This document shows positions 22,238 to 22,715 of a DNA stretch of 22,715 nt, piece by piece. Both the position numbers and the translations under genes were made by a program. Origin of the DNA: a virus. The stretch is taken from the IMG/VR virus record IMGVR_UViG_3300027779_000171, positions 1 to 22,715 of that record. One strand, given 5' to 3'. Below the pieces are notes generated by a model, which did not search any database, was not told where the DNA came from, and saw nothing but the letters and a program-made list of their open reading frames with translations. The number at the start of each line of letters is the position of its first letter. Within the stretch, counting starts at the first letter, position 1.

Positions 22238-22715
22238 TTAAATTGCTGTAAATTCATTAGGGTCGGCTACTGCACATTCTATTGTTCTAACCGCTCCTTT
22301 ATAACCAAATATAGTATGTTCATTGTCTGCGTGTATTTTTCCATCATTAACAACAACCCAGAATTTCATATCACTTTCGGTATATCTATAACCTATATAA
22401 TCCCCATACTTAATATCTACTTCTTTTTCATTTAATTGTTTCTGATAAACATTAAATATTAAATTACCAAAATCTCTATATCGTAATGTTCCATTAGGGT
22501 TATACGTAGCGTTCTCCGCTTCTGCGATAGTTAAGTTAACAAGTATTTCCACAGGTGGGTAAAATCTTACATTTTCCGCACCAACCTCCTTATATACATC
22601 ATCTGTATCTGTCTCCTCAATATCAATACTAAAAAGTACTACTGACATGTGAAGATCGCCCTCCATATATTCTCTACCAAAATCTACCTCTAAATCGAAA
22701 TCTTGATCATCAAAG
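22238..22715 (-). CDS. Neck protein (gp14-like), 5' end cut by window edge
   Basis: The frame is open to the right edge; an internal ATG at 22666 is not the likely start, because the codons upstream (FDDQDFDLEVDFGREY) continue without a stop. The visible 158 residues contain 'VRFYPPVEILVNLTIAEAEN', 'DFGNLIFNVYQKQL' and 'EVDIKYGDYIGYRYTESDMKFWVVVNDGK', an SH3-like beta pattern close to the 'KEGDLIYF...FEINWV' region of T4 gp14. Position directly before the gp15-like gene agrees, since T4 genes 13, 14 and 15 are adjacent and build the neck. The name is from pattern and order; another head-closure protein is possible. Confidence 0.55.
   Translation of the reverse strand, partial: FDDQDFDLEVDFGREYMEGDLHMSVVLFSIDIEETDTDDVYKEVGAENVRFYPPVEILVNLTIAEAENATYNPNGTLRYRDFGNLIFNVYQKQLNEKEVDIKYGDYIGYRYTESDMKFWVVVNDGKIHADNEHTIFGYKGAVRTIECAVADPNEFTAI

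Noticed and set aside
1-22715. tRNA genes, CRISPR arrays, insertion sequences, diversity-generating repeats
   Set aside because: No cloverleaf, regularly spaced repeats, transposase, reverse transcriptase or paired template/variable repeat was seen by eye; the only long repeat is the sheath pair.

Overview
The window looks like the tail-assembly region of a contractile-tailed (T4-like, myovirus) phage genome. It is AT-rich and densely packed, and nearly every gene lies on the minus strand with gaps of only a few bases. I see no tRNA, rRNA, CRISPR array, transposase or plasmid function. The gene order read along the minus strand (right to left here) follows the T4 logic: neck gp14-like (partial), gp15-like tail completion, two tandem gp18-like sheaths, an inserted HAD-like enzyme, the gp19-like tail tube, a gp26-like protein with an overlapping second frame, an unidentified protein, the tape measure, then large baseplate-type proteins with a small LysM (gp53-like) protein between them. 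Only one of the starts I inspected has a clear Shine-Dalgarno (at 7627); the others are preceded by A-rich leaders. That pattern fits a Bacteroidota host, but this is inference.

Layout, right to left. 22715-21105: neck and tail-completion genes. 21108-20807: the only stretch with a convincing plus-strand gene, a 57-residue ribbon-helix-helix-like protein, together with inverted repeats and promoter-like elements facing the sheath genes. 20806-14432: two unusually large sheath paralogs (946 and 1169 residues) that share N- and C-terminal blocks but carry unrelated insertions of about 140 and 385 residues. 14426-13085: HAD-like protein and tail tube, closed by a strong hairpin. 12970-12034: a gp26-like gene and an overlapping reading frame, probably joined by a programmed frameshift on a run of seven T, closed by a textbook terminator. 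11984-7692: unidentified 553-residue protein and the tape measure. 7627-1: a 1432-residue cysteine-containing protein, the LysM protein, and a protein of at least 999 residues that runs off the left edge.

Together these genes would build the tail: tube (gp19) polymerising around the tape measure with help from the frameshifted chaperone-like product, sheath (two types) around the tube, gp15/gp14-like proteins closing the head-proximal end, and the large proteins plus LysM protein in the baseplate. The most unusual points are the paired giant sheaths with swapped-out surface regions, the hidden RHH gene with its repeats beside the sheath promoter region, and the frameshift site.
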